From positions 62,001-126,000 of the forward strand of contig NZ_RBAH01000007.1 of assembly GCF_003626695.1 (NCBI RefSeq): 64,000 nt of DNA, read 5' to 3'. Of the stretch, positions 16,948-26,225 are shown piece after piece. The notes under the pieces were generated by a model. It did no database searches. It worked only from the letters and a program-made list of their open reading frames with translations, and was not told the DNA's origin. Origin of the DNA: Paenibacillus ginsengarvi (GTDB lineage Bacteria > Bacillota > Bacilli > Paenibacillales > NBRC-103111). How positions within the stretch are numbered: the stretch's first letter is position 1; each line of letters starts with the position of its first letter. Position numbers and translations under genes: made by a program.

Positions 16948-17140
16948 CGGGATAGCGGAACAGCGGCTGTACCTACAAGCCGATGCATCCGTCTGCATGC
17001 GCAAACAGACGTCGCCAACCGGGCCGAATCGAGCCCGCTGCATACGTGTCTGACACATGGACATGCAAACTAGAGCCGGCAAGCATGTGAAAAAATACAC
17101 ATACTAAACACAGCAAATGATGCAAAGCCGTCAGCGCGAC

Positions 17141-17310
17141 TCCTTCTCCCATCCAGACTATACTGTCGGTCCCGGATTTGCACCAGGTCCACCGGCCGGG
17201 CTATTTGCTCGGCACGGGTCACGGACTAATTCGGCGCGGCAACGGCAATTCGCCGCCGCTACTCACCGAAATCACCGCCGGTTGGGAATCTCACCCTGCC
17301 CCGAAGGATC
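17141..17310 (-). ncRNA. FMN riboswitch (RFN element)
   Basis: On the minus strand the conserved RFN blocks occur in order: TTCGGGGCAGGGTGA, ATTCCC.ACCGGCGGT, AGCCCG, the GGTGCAAATCC region, CCGACAGTATAGTCTGGATG and GGGAGAAGGAG. The closing stem CCTTC/GAAGG bounds the element. It lies 274 bp upstream of ribD with a terminator between them. FMN binding should reduce expression of all four rib genes. Confidence 0.95.
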
Positions 17311-17417
17311 GCAGCTTTATTCAATTGTTGACGAGGGTTTCATCTCGTTCCGCCATGCCTTAGTGCGAACTGTCGGCACAGTCGGAAAATTCAGGACGAC
17401 ACCTGACGTTGTATTGA

Positions 17418-17447
17418 ATAGTACCATATGCAAATTAAAAAAAGCAA
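17418..17447 (-). promoter_or_regulatory. Putative promoter of the rib operon
   Basis: On the minus strand TTGCTT (17442-17447), 18-bp spacer, TACTAT (17418-17423), about 110 bp before the riboswitch begins. Confidence 0.45.
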
Positions 17448-17507
17448 CATTCCGCTTTGAAAAATTTGCTTGTATGCAAGAATTACTAGTAAGATGAACG
17501 ATTGAAT

Positions 17508-17759
17508 CTAGTCTCTTGGATAATCCAATTGCATAATATCCATGAATGGAACCTTTACGAGCTCACTTGGTTTTTGAACATGCACTTTTCCTGTTCGAGA
17601 ATCCAAATGTACAATCTGCCCCCTTAACTGCTGCTCCCAACCCCAAACCGTCAATAACACTTCTGACTTCTCATGATAAGCCTCTGTAATTTGATTCCCT
17701 AGTTCCTCTAATACAAACTCATCGCGTGTCGGTCGCTTTGGTACTTTTGCTTTAGCCAT
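17508..17759 (-). CDS. YolD-like family protein
   Basis: 83 residues, with a GGGGGGAGTAAAC ribosome-binding site before the ATG. The core EVLLTVWGWEQQLRGQIVHLDSRTGKVHV followed by VPFMDIMQLD fits the small beta-rich YolD-like domain, often linked to UmuC-type polymerases and the SOS response. No LexA-type box is visible upstream and no polymerase gene is adjacent. Base composition is AT-richer than the flanking rib and ppiB genes, suggesting later acquisition. Confidence 0.6.
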   Translation of the reverse strand: MAKAKVPKRPTRDEFVLEELGNQITEAYHEKSEVLLTVWGWEQQLRGQIVHLDSRTGKVHVQKPSELVKVPFMDIMQLDYPRD

Positions 17760-17926
17760 GTTTACTCCCCCCTAATTGTTCTATTTCTATTAATATCTTA
17801 CCTGATTTCTACTGATCTGTACTTTTATATTTCTATGAGTAAACATTCATATATGGCCCAAGCAATGGGTAGGATTACTTCATACAATAACAGAATATTG
17901 TACTTTCCCTTGTAGGTGATAATGAA

Positions 17927-18238
17927 ATGATTAATGTATATTTGGACGATCTTCGGCCTTGTCCAAAAGGATATAAGTATGTGCAAACAGCTGATGAATG
18001 TATAAAGCTTATCTCAAAAAATAGCGTCAACGTACTTTCCTTAGATCACGATCTTGGCTTTGGCAAGCCTTCCGGTTACGAAGTGGTCAAATACATGGTA
18101 CAGAACAGAACATATCCCAAAAAGATTGTGATTCACTCAGCTAACCCATTCGGAAGGTTTAGAATGCTCAGACTCTTGATCAAACATAAACCAAGAAAAG
18201 TTATCCTATTGGTTAGACCTGAGCCGTTATATATTTAG
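17927..18238 (+). CDS. Cyclic-phosphate processing receiver-like (cREC) protein
   Basis: 103 residues. The start INVYLDDLRPCPKGY and the LSLDHDLG motif match the stand-alone receiver-like domain annotated as cyclic-phosphate processing (cREC), proposed to act on cyclic phosphate ends in RNA repair or defence contexts. The acidic residues in DDLRP and the Asp/His in LDHDLG are preserved. TAGGTG precedes the ATG. It is AT-rich like its neighbour and divergent from it. The biochemical role is not established here. Confidence 0.7.
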   Translation: MINVYLDDLRPCPKGYKYVQTADECIKLISKNSVNVLSLDHDLGFGKPSGYEVVKYMVQNRTYPKKIVIHSANPFGRFRMLRLLIKHKPRKVILLVRPEPLYI

Positions 18239-18283
18239 CTTAACGTTGGTTTAGTTTGCCAGCAAAGCGGAATATGTGAAAGC

Positions 18284-18313
18284 AAAAAAATTCCCCAAAT
18301 GATTGAGGAATTT
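18284..18313 (-). terminator. Terminator after ppiB
   Basis: AAATTCCTC pairs with GGGGAATTT (one G-U pair) on the minus strand and runs into a T tract; it lies 10 bp past the ppiB stop. Confidence 0.75.
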
Positions 18314-18322
18314 TCAAAAGTA

Positions 18323-18760
18323 TTACTCGTCCCAAACCTTTACTTCCTTCATCTTGTCATTCGGTCTAATGGCGTCCACAAACTCCATGCCTTTAGAAAC
18401 CTTGCCGAACACGGTATGGCCCCCATCCAAATGCGGTTGAGGTTGATAACAGATGAAAAACTGGCTTCCACCTGTGTTTGGTCCTGCATGAGCCATAGAC
18501 AGTGTCCCTCGCTCATGTTTGCTTGTATTGGTTTTGGTTTCACATTTGATGGTGTAGCCGGGGCCGCCAGTTCCGGTTCCATTCGGGCAACCACCTTGGG
18601 CGACGAAGCCTTGAATAACACGATGGAACGTCAGGCCGTTATAAAATCCGCTGTTTGCCAGCTTTTCGAAGTTGGCAACCGTATTGGGCGCTTCCTCCGG
18701 GAAAAAATCGATTTGTACTTTCTCGCCGTTTTCCAGCTCGATGCTGCCTTTTTTTGCCAT
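18323..18760 (-). CDS. ppiB: Peptidyl-prolyl cis-trans isomerase, cyclophilin type
   Basis: Cytoplasmic proline isomerase that assists folding. 145 residues form a complete bacterial cyclophilin: [25 protein letters not shown] holds the catalytic Arg, and [24 protein letters not shown] the substrate pocket. No signal peptide. The neighbourhood of lysA and the rib operon is the same as in B. subtilis. Confidence 0.95.
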   Translation of the reverse strand: MAKKGSIELENGEKVQIDFFPEEAPNTVANFEKLANSGFYNGLTFHRVIQGFVAQGGCPNGTGTGGPGYTIKCETKTNTSKHERGTLSMAHAGPNTGGSQFFICYQPQPHLDGGHTVFGKVSKGMEFVDAIRPNDKMKEVKVWDE

Positions 18761-18852
18761 TTTTATTCTCTTCCCTTCGAAATTAATGATAAAATCTTAC
18801 CATAATCACCAATTGATTAGCAAATTTAATACCGTTTTTGTCGACATTTTTC

Positions 18853-20061
18853 TCAGCTTCCTTCCCCATCCGAGGCCCCTCTTACCGCCCTCCGGCTTTG
18901 CAGGCGAATCGTCACGGCCGTAATGAGAAGCAGCAGCCCGTTCAGAACGAACACGACCGGGATCGAGATCCAGCCGCCGAGCGCCCCGCCCGCAATCGGC
19001 CCCGCCATATTGCCGAGCTGATTGGCCGACTGATTGAGGCTGAATGCCCGACCGCGGAAATTGGCCGTCGTCGCCTTCACGATCAGAGCGTTCAAGGACG
19101 GGTAAACGGCGGCGAAAAACAGCCCGTACACGAAGCGAAGCACCCCGAAGCTTACGATATTGTGAAAAAACACTTGCAGCAGATTGCCGATCCCGCCGCC
19201 CATCAAGCCGATGATAAGCGTATTGCGGTAGCCGATCCGCTGGCCGATTTTCCCCCATTGCGGGGCAGCAAGTATCGTCGCGATGCCGACGGCGGAGAAG
19301 ATGATGCCCGAGCTAAGCGAAGCGTCCGAGTGGGAAACGCCCATTTTCAGCACATAAATCGTAAGCAGCGGCTCCAGCACCATGACCGAGCTTGACACGA
19401 CGAGGGCGATCATTAGCTGCCTCATCAGAGGCGGATTGGCCGCCGCTTCCTTCAAATCGTCGAGTACGTGCGAACGCGGACGGCTGCGGTCGAAGCTTTC
19501 TTCCTTGACGAAAAATACGGCGACCAGCGCCGAAACAAGCACAACGGCACCGGATAACAGAAACGCCTCGCGGTACCCGACGAATTTGCTCATCATCCCT
19601 CCGACCATCGGCCCGATGATGCTGCCGGCGGCGGATGCGGTCGACATAATGCCAAGCGCATAGCCGACCTTCTTCTCGGGCGTATTCGTGCCCACAAGCG
19701 CTATCGCGGACGGCACATAACCGGCAAGCAGCCCGGACAAGATGCGGACGGCGATCAGCTCGTACGGATTCCGCACAAGCGCGGTCAGCACGTACACGGC
19801 GCACAACGAGAAGCCCGATCGGATCAGCATCGGCCTGCGCCCGTACTTGTCCGAAAGCGAGCCCCAGAACGGGGAAATCAGCGCTCCGGCAAGAAACGTA
19901 ATGCCGAAGGCGAAGCCGGACCACAGCTCCAAATGCGACTCGATCCCCAGATCGTTGCTAATATATAAAGATAAAAACGGGACAACCATCGAAAAAGCCA
20001 TTCCGCAAAAAAAGACGCCGATCCAGAGTACGATTAAGTTTCGTTTCCAATAGGTTTCCAA
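18853..20061 (-). CDS. MFS transporter, probable drug exporter
   Basis: 402 residues with about 12 membrane helices. Motif A after helix 2 reads GSLSDKYGRRPMLI, and a second-half version GKIGQRIGYRNTLI is present; the helix 5 region with GSIIGPMVGGMM is like motif C of DHA1 exporters. The start is TTG at 20061 after GAGGAG. No regulator lies beside it, so the substrate cannot be named. It occurs between ppiB and lysA. Confidence 0.85.
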   Translation of the reverse strand: METYWKRNLIVLWIGVFFCGMAFSMVVPFLSLYISNDLGIESHLELWSGFAFGITFLAGALISPFWGSLSDKYGRRPMLIRSGFSLCAVYVLTALVRNPYELIAVRILSGLLAGYVPSAIALVGTNTPEKKVGYALGIMSTASAAGSIIGPMVGGMMSKFVGYREAFLLSGAVVLVSALVAVFFVKEESFDRSRPRSHVLDDLKEAAANPPLMRQLMIALVVSSSVMVLEPLLTIYVLKMGVSHSDASLSSGIIFSAVGIATILAAPQWGKIGQRIGYRNTLIIGLMGGGIGNLLQVFFHNIVSFGVLRFVYGLFFAAVYPSLNALIVKATTANFRGRAFSLNQSANQLGNMAGPIAGGALGGWISIPVVFVLNGLLLLITAVTIRLQSRRAVRGASDGEGS

Positions 20062-20148
20062 GCAGAAGTTCTCCTCGTTGGTCTTAGTTAGCTATAAACG
20101 GAATAAACTCGGCGGCAATGACGAAAAAAGAACAACGCCTCAGCTTCT

Positions 20149-20170
20149 CCGGGAGCTGTGTAGCTCCCGG
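20149..20170 (-). terminator. Hairpin downstream of lysA
   Basis: Perfect 9-bp stem CCGGGAGCT/AGCTCCCGG with a 4-nt loop, 39 bp after the lysA stop. The nearest T run on the minus strand is about 18 nt further, so termination is uncertain. Confidence 0.4.
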
Positions 20171-20208
20171 GGCGCCGGCGCCGTCCTTTTTCCTTTTCAC
20201 CAAAATGC

Positions 20209-21543
20209 TCAGCTTTTTGCAACCGCCTGCTTACGCAAACGTTCCGGCAGCGTATCCTTGCCTGCCACGTCCTCGTACGTTTCGCGTCTGACGACCAGAT
20301 CCGCCTCGCCGTCCTTGACGAAGACGACGGCCGGACGCCGCAGCCGGTTGTAGTTGCTGGACATCGAATAGTTATATGCGCCCGTACACGACACCGCCAA
20401 AGTGTCACCAGGCTTTGTTGTAGGCAGTTCCAAATCCCAAATGAGCATATCTCCGGTTTCACAGCATTTCCCTGCAATCGAAACGGTCTCATCGTTCGGA
20501 TCGTTCGCGCGGTTCGCCAGCATCGCCTCGTACTTGGCTTCGTACAGCGCTGGACGCGGGTTATCCGTCATGCCGCCATCGACCGATACGTATTTGCGCA
20601 CGCCCGGTATCGTCTTCGACGAGCCGATCGTATACAGCGTCGTTCCGGCGTCCCCGACGATACTGCGGCCCGGCTCGATCCATATTTCCGGCAGCGGATA
20701 GTCGTACCGGTTGAAAAGCGTCTTGATCGAATCCGTAATCGCCTGCACGTACTGCGCGAGCGGCAGCGGGCTATCTCCCTCGATATAACGGATGCCGAAG
20801 CCGCCCCCGAGATTGATAACCGGGAACGTCACGCCCAGCTCCTGGCGAACCGTCTGGGCAAATTCTGCCACGCGCTCGGCCGCCATCGCGAAGCCGTCCA
20901 CCTCGAAAATTTGCGAGCCAATGTGCGAGTGCACCCCGAGAATGCTCACATGCGGCAGCTCCATCGCTTCGCGAATCGCCTGGAACGCGGAGCCGTTGCC
21001 GATATCGAAGCCGAACTTCGTATCCGTCTGGCCGGTCGAAATGAATTCGTGCGTATGCGCTTCTACGCCCGGGGTTACACGGAACAGCACCTTCATGACC
21101 GTTCCTTTTTCCTTTGCCGATTCGTTCAGCAGATGAAGCTCGTTGAAGTTGTCGACGACGACGCAGCCGATTTTGGCGTCCAGCGCCATCTCGATTTCTT
21201 CGAGCGTTTTGTTGTTGCCGTGAAAATGGATGCGTTGCGGCGGAAATCCGGCGCGAAGCGCTGTGTATAGCTCCCCGTCCGAGACAACGTCGAGCGACAT
21301 CCCTTCTTCTTCGGCGATCCGGCACATGGCCATGACGCAGAACGCTTTACTCGCATAGGCGACCTCGAACTTCATGCCTGTGGCGCGGAACGCCTCCACG
21401 AACTCGCGGCAGCGGCGGCGAATCAGTTCTTCGTCATAAACGTATAGCGGTGTTCCGAATGTTTCTGCGAGCTCAGCCGTATCGCAGCCGCCGATTTCCA
21501 GCCTGCCGGCCTCGTTGATTTTACTTGTGCCATGCAAATACAT
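20209..21543 (-). CDS. lysA: Diaminopimelate decarboxylase
   Basis: PLP enzyme converting meso-diaminopimelate to lysine. The ATG at 21543 was chosen for the AAAGAGG site and the normal family N-terminus; the frame stays open 44 codons upstream. 444 residues. Lys66 in VAYASKAFCV binds PLP; GSQIFEVDGF, NLGGGFGIRY and CCETGD are family signatures. It follows spoVAF, as in B. subtilis. Confidence 0.95.
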   Translation of the reverse strand: MYLHGTSKINEAGRLEIGGCDTAELAETFGTPLYVYDEELIRRRCREFVEAFRATGMKFEVAYASKAFCVMAMCRIAEEEGMSLDVVSDGELYTALRAGFPPQRIHFHGNNKTLEEIEMALDAKIGCVVVDNFNELHLLNESAKEKGTVMKVLFRVTPGVEAHTHEFISTGQTDTKFGFDIGNGSAFQAIREAMELPHVSILGVHSHIGSQIFEVDGFAMAAERVAEFAQTVRQELGVTFPVINLGGGFGIRYIEGDSPLPLAQYVQAITDSIKTLFNRYDYPLPEIWIEPGRSIVGDAGTTLYTIGSSKTIPGVRKYVSVDGGMTDNPRPALYEAKYEAMLANRANDPNDETVSIAGKCCETGDMLIWDLELPTTKPGDTLAVSCTGAYNYSMSSNYNRLRRPAVVFVKDGEADLVVRRETYEDVAGKDTLPERLRKQAVAKS

Positions 21544-21694
21544 GTTCCGGTTCCTCTTTCCCTGGATCAGATTAAGATGTGTCGAAAGGCTTTCTTCTAA
21601 ATTACCACAGCACCGCCGCGAAGACAATCCAAAACGCCCATAATCGCGGCTTGACCGCCGAAAAAGAGCGGGCAAAAATTTCAGAAATCGCCAA

Positions 21695-21719
21695 GAAGCC
21701 CGTGACAGCCACGGGCTTC
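21695..21719 (-). terminator. Hairpin downstream of spoVAF
   Basis: Perfect 10-bp stem GAAGCCCGTG/CACGGGCTTC with a 5-nt loop, 19 bp past the spoVAF stop. The T tract on the minus strand is poor, so this is a likely but not certain terminator. Confidence 0.55.
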
Positions 21720-21738
21720 GCTACTTTTCGGCGCCGCC

Positions 21739-23316
21739 CTATTCGGCGGGCTGCCGACTCTTGTCTATCGCATTTGTAATACTCGGCCTAGTCGTCTGAG
21801 ACAGAACCGGCCGCCGGACAAGAATGGCCATGAACGCCTTGAAGTTGAACGGCAGAAAAGGCCACATGTACGGCGTGTTGTACGTACGGTTGATGGACAA
21901 GTAAATAATCCAGGCAGTGATCCCGATGACCAATCCCGGAATTTTGAATACGGCGACCAGTACGAGCAGCAGCAGCCGGACGAGACGGTTGGCAAGCCCG
22001 AGTTCATAGCTGGGTGTCGCAAACATCCCGACCGCCGCGAAAGCCATATACATAATGACTTCGTTGATAAACAGTCCTGTCTTGACGGCGATGTCGCCGA
22101 CAAGAATCGCCGCTACGAGACCCATCGCCACCGTCAGCGGCGATGGCGTATGGACGGCGGCAAGCCGCATCAGATCGACGCCGATCTCGACGAGAAGAAA
22201 CTGAATCAGCAGCGGCAGTTCTCCTGTTTTTTGCGGCCCGAGGAAGTCGAGACCGGGAGGTTTCAGTTCCGGATTGCTTACCATCAAGAACCAAAGCGGC
22301 AGCAGAAAAAGCGAAGCGAATATGCCGATAAACCGGACCCATCTCAAATAACTGCCCACGATCGGAGTTTGGCGGTATTCCTCCACATGCTGAACGAGAT
22401 GAAAAAACGTGGTCGGCAGTATCATGACGCTCGGCGACGTATCCGCGAAAATGATAACATGCCCTTCAAGCAAATGAGCCGCTACGACGTCGGGCCGCTC
22501 CGAATAGCGGACGGTCGGATACGGGTTCCACCCTTTGCCGATGATCGCTTCCTCAAGCTGCTTGTCGCCTAGCGGAATACCGTCGATTTTCACTTTGCCC
22601 ACCTTGTCGCGCAATGATTCGACCAGCTTCGGATCGGCGATATCGCCGATGTAGCCGATACATACATCCGTTCGGGAACGGATGCCTACCGTCATCAGCT
22701 CCAGCTTGAGCTTCGGATCGCGAATGCGCCGGCGGATCAGCGTCACATTTGTCAGCAGCGTCTCCACGAATCCGTCCCGTGCACCCCGGACGACTCGCTC
22801 CAGGTCCGGTTCCTCAATCGAACGGACCGGATACATCTTGGCATCGATGCCGAGCGCGCTCTCCTCCCCCTCGATGAAGAGCACTGTGGCACCTATCAGC
22901 ATGAAATGGACCGCTTTCTCGAACTCGTCGATCTTCTGCACCTGAATATGCGCCACGTACTTCTCCATGAAATCGGTAAGCGTATCGGGCACGATCTGAT
23001 CTCGCTGCAAGTAGCTCAGCCTCGTAATGATGTCGGTCAGCACCGTATCCTTGGCAAAGCCGTTGGCGTAGAAAAACGCCGTCTTTTTCGTCGCGAACTC
23101 CATTTCGCGAAACACCAGATCGAAGCTTGTATCCAGCCCGACCTTTTCCTGGAGCGTTTGCTTCACTTCCTCCAGATTGCGGGGAATGCCGTGTTCGTCG
23201 GTAAGCCCCATCTCTTCGTCTGTAAGCAGCTCACGCGCATCGATTTTCAAATCGTCGATTTTTTTCGGACGTTTCATCTGTTTCTCGGGCGATTTTTTGT
23301 CCGTATCGGTAGACAT
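21739..23316 (-). CDS. spoVAF: Spore germination/stage V sporulation protein AF
   Basis: 525 residues, GerA/SpoVAF family: a large cytoplasmic N-terminal part (1-300) and five or so membrane helices after about 320. Family motifs DVCIGYIGDIADPKLV, FADTSPSVMILPTTFFHLVQHVEEY-type text and KPPGLDF are seen. SpoVAF is an inner-membrane germination protein that works with the SpoVA channel. It follows spoVAB directly; the genes that normally lie between them are missing here. Confidence 0.93.
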   Translation of the reverse strand: MSTDTDKKSPEKQMKRPKKIDDLKIDARELLTDEEMGLTDEHGIPRNLEEVKQTLQEKVGLDTSFDLVFREMEFATKKTAFFYANGFAKDTVLTDIITRLSYLQRDQIVPDTLTDFMEKYVAHIQVQKIDEFEKAVHFMLIGATVLFIEGEESALGIDAKMYPVRSIEEPDLERVVRGARDGFVETLLTNVTLIRRRIRDPKLKLELMTVGIRSRTDVCIGYIGDIADPKLVESLRDKVGKVKIDGIPLGDKQLEEAIIGKGWNPYPTVRYSERPDVVAAHLLEGHVIIFADTSPSVMILPTTFFHLVQHVEEYRQTPIVGSYLRWVRFIGIFASLFLLPLWFLMVSNPELKPPGLDFLGPQKTGELPLLIQFLLVEIGVDLMRLAAVHTPSPLTVAMGLVAAILVGDIAVKTGLFINEVIMYMAFAAVGMFATPSYELGLANRLVRLLLLVLVAVFKIPGLVIGITAWIIYLSINRTYNTPYMWPFLPFNFKAFMAILVRRPVLSQTTRPSITNAIDKSRQPAE

Positions 23317-23352
23317 GTCGATCTCCTCCTGCCGCTATTGATATAGGTTAGG

Positions 23353-23778
23353 TCAAGCGCGAAACACAATCCATTCAAACAGCGACCCGGCCACTTTGCC
23401 TAGCACCATCGCCATTAGCAGCCATACGATAAAAGCCCCCAGCCCAAGCCGCTTCGCCATAATGGGCAGCACGTTCAGTACTTCGGTCAATGCGCCTGCA
23501 AGCATACCGTTGAAACAGCCGACCAGCAGGCCGACCACAACCGTTACGAGTGGGGAAAGCGCAACGTGCCAATTCAGAAAATCCGCAAACGTCCAGAACA
23601 GCACCCCCGTCACCATAGCTCCCTCGAAAAAATGAACCCGGTGAAAAGCTCTTGTGATTTGGGCCAGCCGAGGTACGATATCCAGCACGATCAGGAAGGC
23701 GACCATACCTCCGCCTACGGCCAGGCCGCCCGAGACGCCAACGATAACAACGGCTATCAGGCTCAGCACCGTCATCAT
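23353..23778 (-). CDS. spoVAB: Stage V sporulation protein AB
   Basis: 141 residues, the same length as B. subtilis SpoVAB, with about four membrane helices (4-30, 52-68, 75-100, 108-135). SpoVA proteins move dipicolinic acid into the developing spore and out on germination. Two ATG codons are adjacent (23778 and 23775). It begins 3 bp after spoVAA ends and is followed after 36 bp by spoVAF. Confidence 0.9.
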   Translation of the reverse strand: MMTVLSLIAVVIVGVSGGLAVGGGMVAFLIVLDIVPRLAQITRAFHRVHFFEGAMVTGVLFWTFADFLNWHVALSPLVTVVVGLLVGCFNGMLAGALTEVLNVLPIMAKRLGLGAFIVWLLMAMVLGKVAGSLFEWIVFRA

Positions 23779-23781
23779 GCT

Positions 23782-24462
23782 TCAGTCGCCTCCATCGGGG
23801 CGCTCCGTCCCGGCAGACGGCTTTGCAGCGTTTCCGGATCGCGGCGCTTCCAGCATTTTCTGGTATTCCTCGGTAATGACGTAATGGTTCAAGCTTTCCT
23901 GGTACGAGAACATTTCCACTTCCAGCGGGCTTGGCTCTTCGGTGAACCGCTTTTTGAACAACTGGTTGAAGAACAGCACCATCCCCGCGCCCAGTCCGAA
24001 CGAATACGGAATTTGCAGCCAATACGGATGTTCGACCCGGCTGCCCGTAATCATCTCATAGATGCGCTGATGCACCTCCAGCATACTTACGTCTTCATGG
24101 AAGTTCATAATGGCGAGGCCCGAGCCGAGAAACAACAACAGCCAGACTACTATAAGTGCCAACCGGTTCGGAGGCCGGGACTTCAGATCGATATCGATGA
24201 GCGTATGCGGCTCGCCAAAATACTCGATTTTCATATCCGGATAGGCGGTGCGGATCGTCCTAACGATCAGCATCATATCGACGAGAACAATGTTGCCGTC
24301 CTTTTTCGTCGGTTTCACGAGCGGCAGCTCCATCAGCTCCCGTTCCATTTCCGGCTCGGTCAGCAGCCGGGCGATGCGCCCGAGCGTAACCGTTTCACCG
24401 ACGGCGATCGAAATTCGTTTGCGAAGGCGTATGTATACGGTTGGAGTGAACGTCCGTTCCAC
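23782..24462 (-). CDS. spoVAA: Stage V sporulation protein AA
   Basis: 226 residues from GTG at 24462, chosen for the GAGGGAG site 8 nt upstream; the frame is open 119 codons further, through the sigF terminator, so that extension is not real. A soluble N-terminal domain (1-95) is followed by membrane helices at about 99-118 and 150-168 and a polar tail. First gene of the spoVAA-AB-AF group. The B. subtilis operon is sigma-G controlled; I could not assign the promoter. Confidence 0.9.
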   Translation of the reverse strand: MERTFTPTVYIRLRKRISIAVGETVTLGRIARLLTEPEMERELMELPLVKPTKKDGNIVLVDMMLIVRTIRTAYPDMKIEYFGEPHTLIDIDLKSRPPNRLALIVVWLLLFLGSGLAIMNFHEDVSMLEVHQRIYEMITGSRVEHPYWLQIPYSFGLGAGMVLFFNQLFKKRFTEEPSPLEVEMFSYQESLNHYVITEEYQKMLEAPRSGNAAKPSAGTERPDGGD

Positions 24463-24567
24463 CTGAATCGCTCCCTCTCCTTTTTTCGGCTTTGTACTAG
24501 TATGCGAAAGCAGGTTCAGGATAAACCCTCTATATTTTGGCAAGGCCGCAGCATTCCGACAAAAATG

Positions 24568-24603
24568 AAAAAACCGTTCCCGGCCCTTTCGGGCCGAAAA
24601 CGG
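24568..24603 (-). terminator. Terminator after sigF
   Basis: 13-bp stem CCGTTTTCGGCCC/GGGCCGGGAACGG (two G-U pairs) with a GAAA loop, then six T. It separates the spoIIA operon from spoVAA. Confidence 0.92.
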
Positions 24604-24626
24604 CGACGCCTTTGTTTGCGGTGCGA

Positions 24627-25382
24627 TTATTGCGCGATTTGCTCGCGTATGGACTGCAAAATCTTTTTCTCCAGCCTGGATACTTGAACTTGCGAAATAC
24701 CGAGCCGGCTGGCTACCTCCGACTGCGTCTGGTCGCGGAAGTACCGCAGATACACGATCAGCCGCTCCCTTTCCGTCAGCGCATTGATCGCTTCGCTGAG
24801 CGCCAGCTTGTCGAACCATTTCTCCTGGTTCTCGTCCGCGATTTGATCCATCAGCGTGATCGGGTCGCCATCGTTTTCGAACACCGTCTCGTGGATCGAG
24901 GACGGCGGCTTGTTGGCCTCCTGCGCGAACACGACATCCTCCGGCGTAATGCCGAGATCTTCGGCGACCTCTTTGATCGTCGGCATCCGGCCGAGCCGCT
25001 TGGACAGCTCATCCTTCTTCTTGCGCACCTTGTTGGCCAGCTCCTTGAGCGAACGGCTCACCTTGACCGTACCGTCGTCGCGCAAAAACCGCTGGATTTC
25101 CCCGATAATCATCGGTACCGCATAGGTGGAAAACTTGACGTCGTACGATAGATCGAATTTGTCCACGGACTTGAGCAAGCCGATGCAGCCGATCTGAAAC
25201 AAATCTTCCGGCTCATAGCCTCGGTTCAAAAATCGCTGCACGACGGACCAAACGAGACGAATATTGCAATTCACGAGCGTTTCCCGAGCCAGCGAATCCC
25301 CGGACTGACTGAGAGCGATCAGCCGCTTGACCTCGCTATCGTCCAAGTACGTATGAGAGGCATGTTTCAAATCGACGTCCAT
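24627..25382 (-). CDS. sigF: RNA polymerase sporulation sigma factor F
   Basis: First forespore-specific sigma factor. 251 residues: region 2 (CNIRLVWSVVQRFLNRGYEPEDLFQIGCIGL, YAVPMIIGEIQRFLRDDG), region 3, and region 4 helix-turn-helix (TQSEVASRLGISQVQVSRLEKKIL). Third gene of spoIIAA-spoIIAB-sigF; held inactive by SpoIIAB and released by SpoIIAA. Followed by a strong terminator. Confidence 0.97.
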   Translation of the reverse strand: MDVDLKHASHTYLDDSEVKRLIALSQSGDSLARETLVNCNIRLVWSVVQRFLNRGYEPEDLFQIGCIGLLKSVDKFDLSYDVKFSTYAVPMIIGEIQRFLRDDGTVKVSRSLKELANKVRKKKDELSKRLGRMPTIKEVAEDLGITPEDVVFAQEANKPPSSIHETVFENDGDPITLMDQIADENQEKWFDKLALSEAINALTERERLIVYLRYFRDQTQSEVASRLGISQVQVSRLEKKILQSIREQIAQ

Positions 25383-25394
25383 ATCGCATAACCC

Positions 25395-25841
25395 CTAGTT
25401 AAAAAGCGCTTTTTTTGATTCGATTCGCTTAACCATAACGATTTTCGTGCCTTTGCCGGGCTCGGAGTAAACGTCCATTTCGTCCATGAAATTTTCGATA
25501 ATTGTGAACCCCATGCCGGATCGCTCCAGTTCGGGCTTGGACGTGTACAGCGGCTGGCGCGCCAGTTCCAAATCTTCGATACCCTTGCCCTTGTCCTCGA
25601 CCGTCAAGTAGAAACGGTCATCCTCGATTGTCGCCGTAATTTCGATTTCCTCATCGGGCGAGCTGTCGTAGCCGTGAATGATCGCATTCGTTACGGCTTC
25701 GGACACAACCGTTTTGATATCAGTCAGCTCTTCCATTGTCGGGTCGAGCTGCGAAACGAAAGCGGCTACCGTTACCCTTGCAAAAGACTCGTTCTCGGAT
25801 ATGCTGGCAAAGCGCAGCTGCATACGATTGTTTCGGCTCAT
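25395..25841 (-). CDS. spoIIAB: Anti-sigma F factor and SpoIIAA kinase
   Basis: Binds and inhibits SigF and phosphorylates SpoIIAA. 148 residues of GHKL ATPase fold: N box EAVTNA (Asn52), G1 box DKGKGI (83-88), G2 box SGMGFTI (108-114). Start codon overlaps the spoIIAA stop by 4 bp, indicating coupled translation and matched stoichiometry. Confidence 0.97.
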   Translation of the reverse strand: MSRNNRMQLRFASISENESFARVTVAAFVSQLDPTMEELTDIKTVVSEAVTNAIIHGYDSSPDEEIEITATIEDDRFYLTVEDKGKGIEDLELARQPLYTSKPELERSGMGFTIIENFMDEMDVYSEPGKGTKIVMVKRIESKKALFN

Positions 25842-26191
25842 GACACCACCTCCAGGCTGGATAAGGCGAGTCTTTCATTCTCTTGGATTGACAATATTTT
25901 GAACAGGCCGGACATTTCGAACAGCCGGTGCACCGCCGGATTGACGTCGCATACGACCATTTTGCCGCCTCTTGCCGTGATCAGCTTGTAGCGGCCCAAA
26001 ATGACCCCGAGCCCCGAGCTGTCCATAAAGCTTAGTTCCTTCATGCTGAGGACGACATGATTCACATCGCCTCTCAAAATCGCCTCTTCCATTTTGACCT
26101 TAACGGATTCCGCGGTATGATGATCCAGCTCCCCGCTCAGCCGAACGATCAACGTTCTGCGATGATGCTCCATGTCGATGTGTAAACTCAA
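25838..26191 (-). CDS. spoIIAA: Anti-sigma F factor antagonist
   Basis: STAS-domain protein that frees SigF by capturing SpoIIAB when dephosphorylated by SpoIIE. 117 residues. The phosphorylated serine is Ser58 in MDSSGLGV. The start is TTG at 26191 with AAAGGAAGTG upstream. It heads the operon behind a good sigma-H match. Confidence 0.97.
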   Translation of the reverse strand: MSLHIDMEHHRRTLIVRLSGELDHHTAESVKVKMEEAILRGDVNHVVLSMKELSFMDSSGLGVILGRYKLITARGGKMVVCDVNPAVHRLFEMSGLFKILSIQENERLALSSLEVVS

Positions 26192-26225
26192 GGCAGGCTC
26201 ACTTCCTTTCGTTCTTGATGACTAT

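Noticed and set aside
21544..21738. Lysine riboswitch (L-box) upstream of lysA
   Set aside because: The 195-bp interval has a terminator-like hairpin from spoVAF but none of the conserved L-box blocks I would expect.
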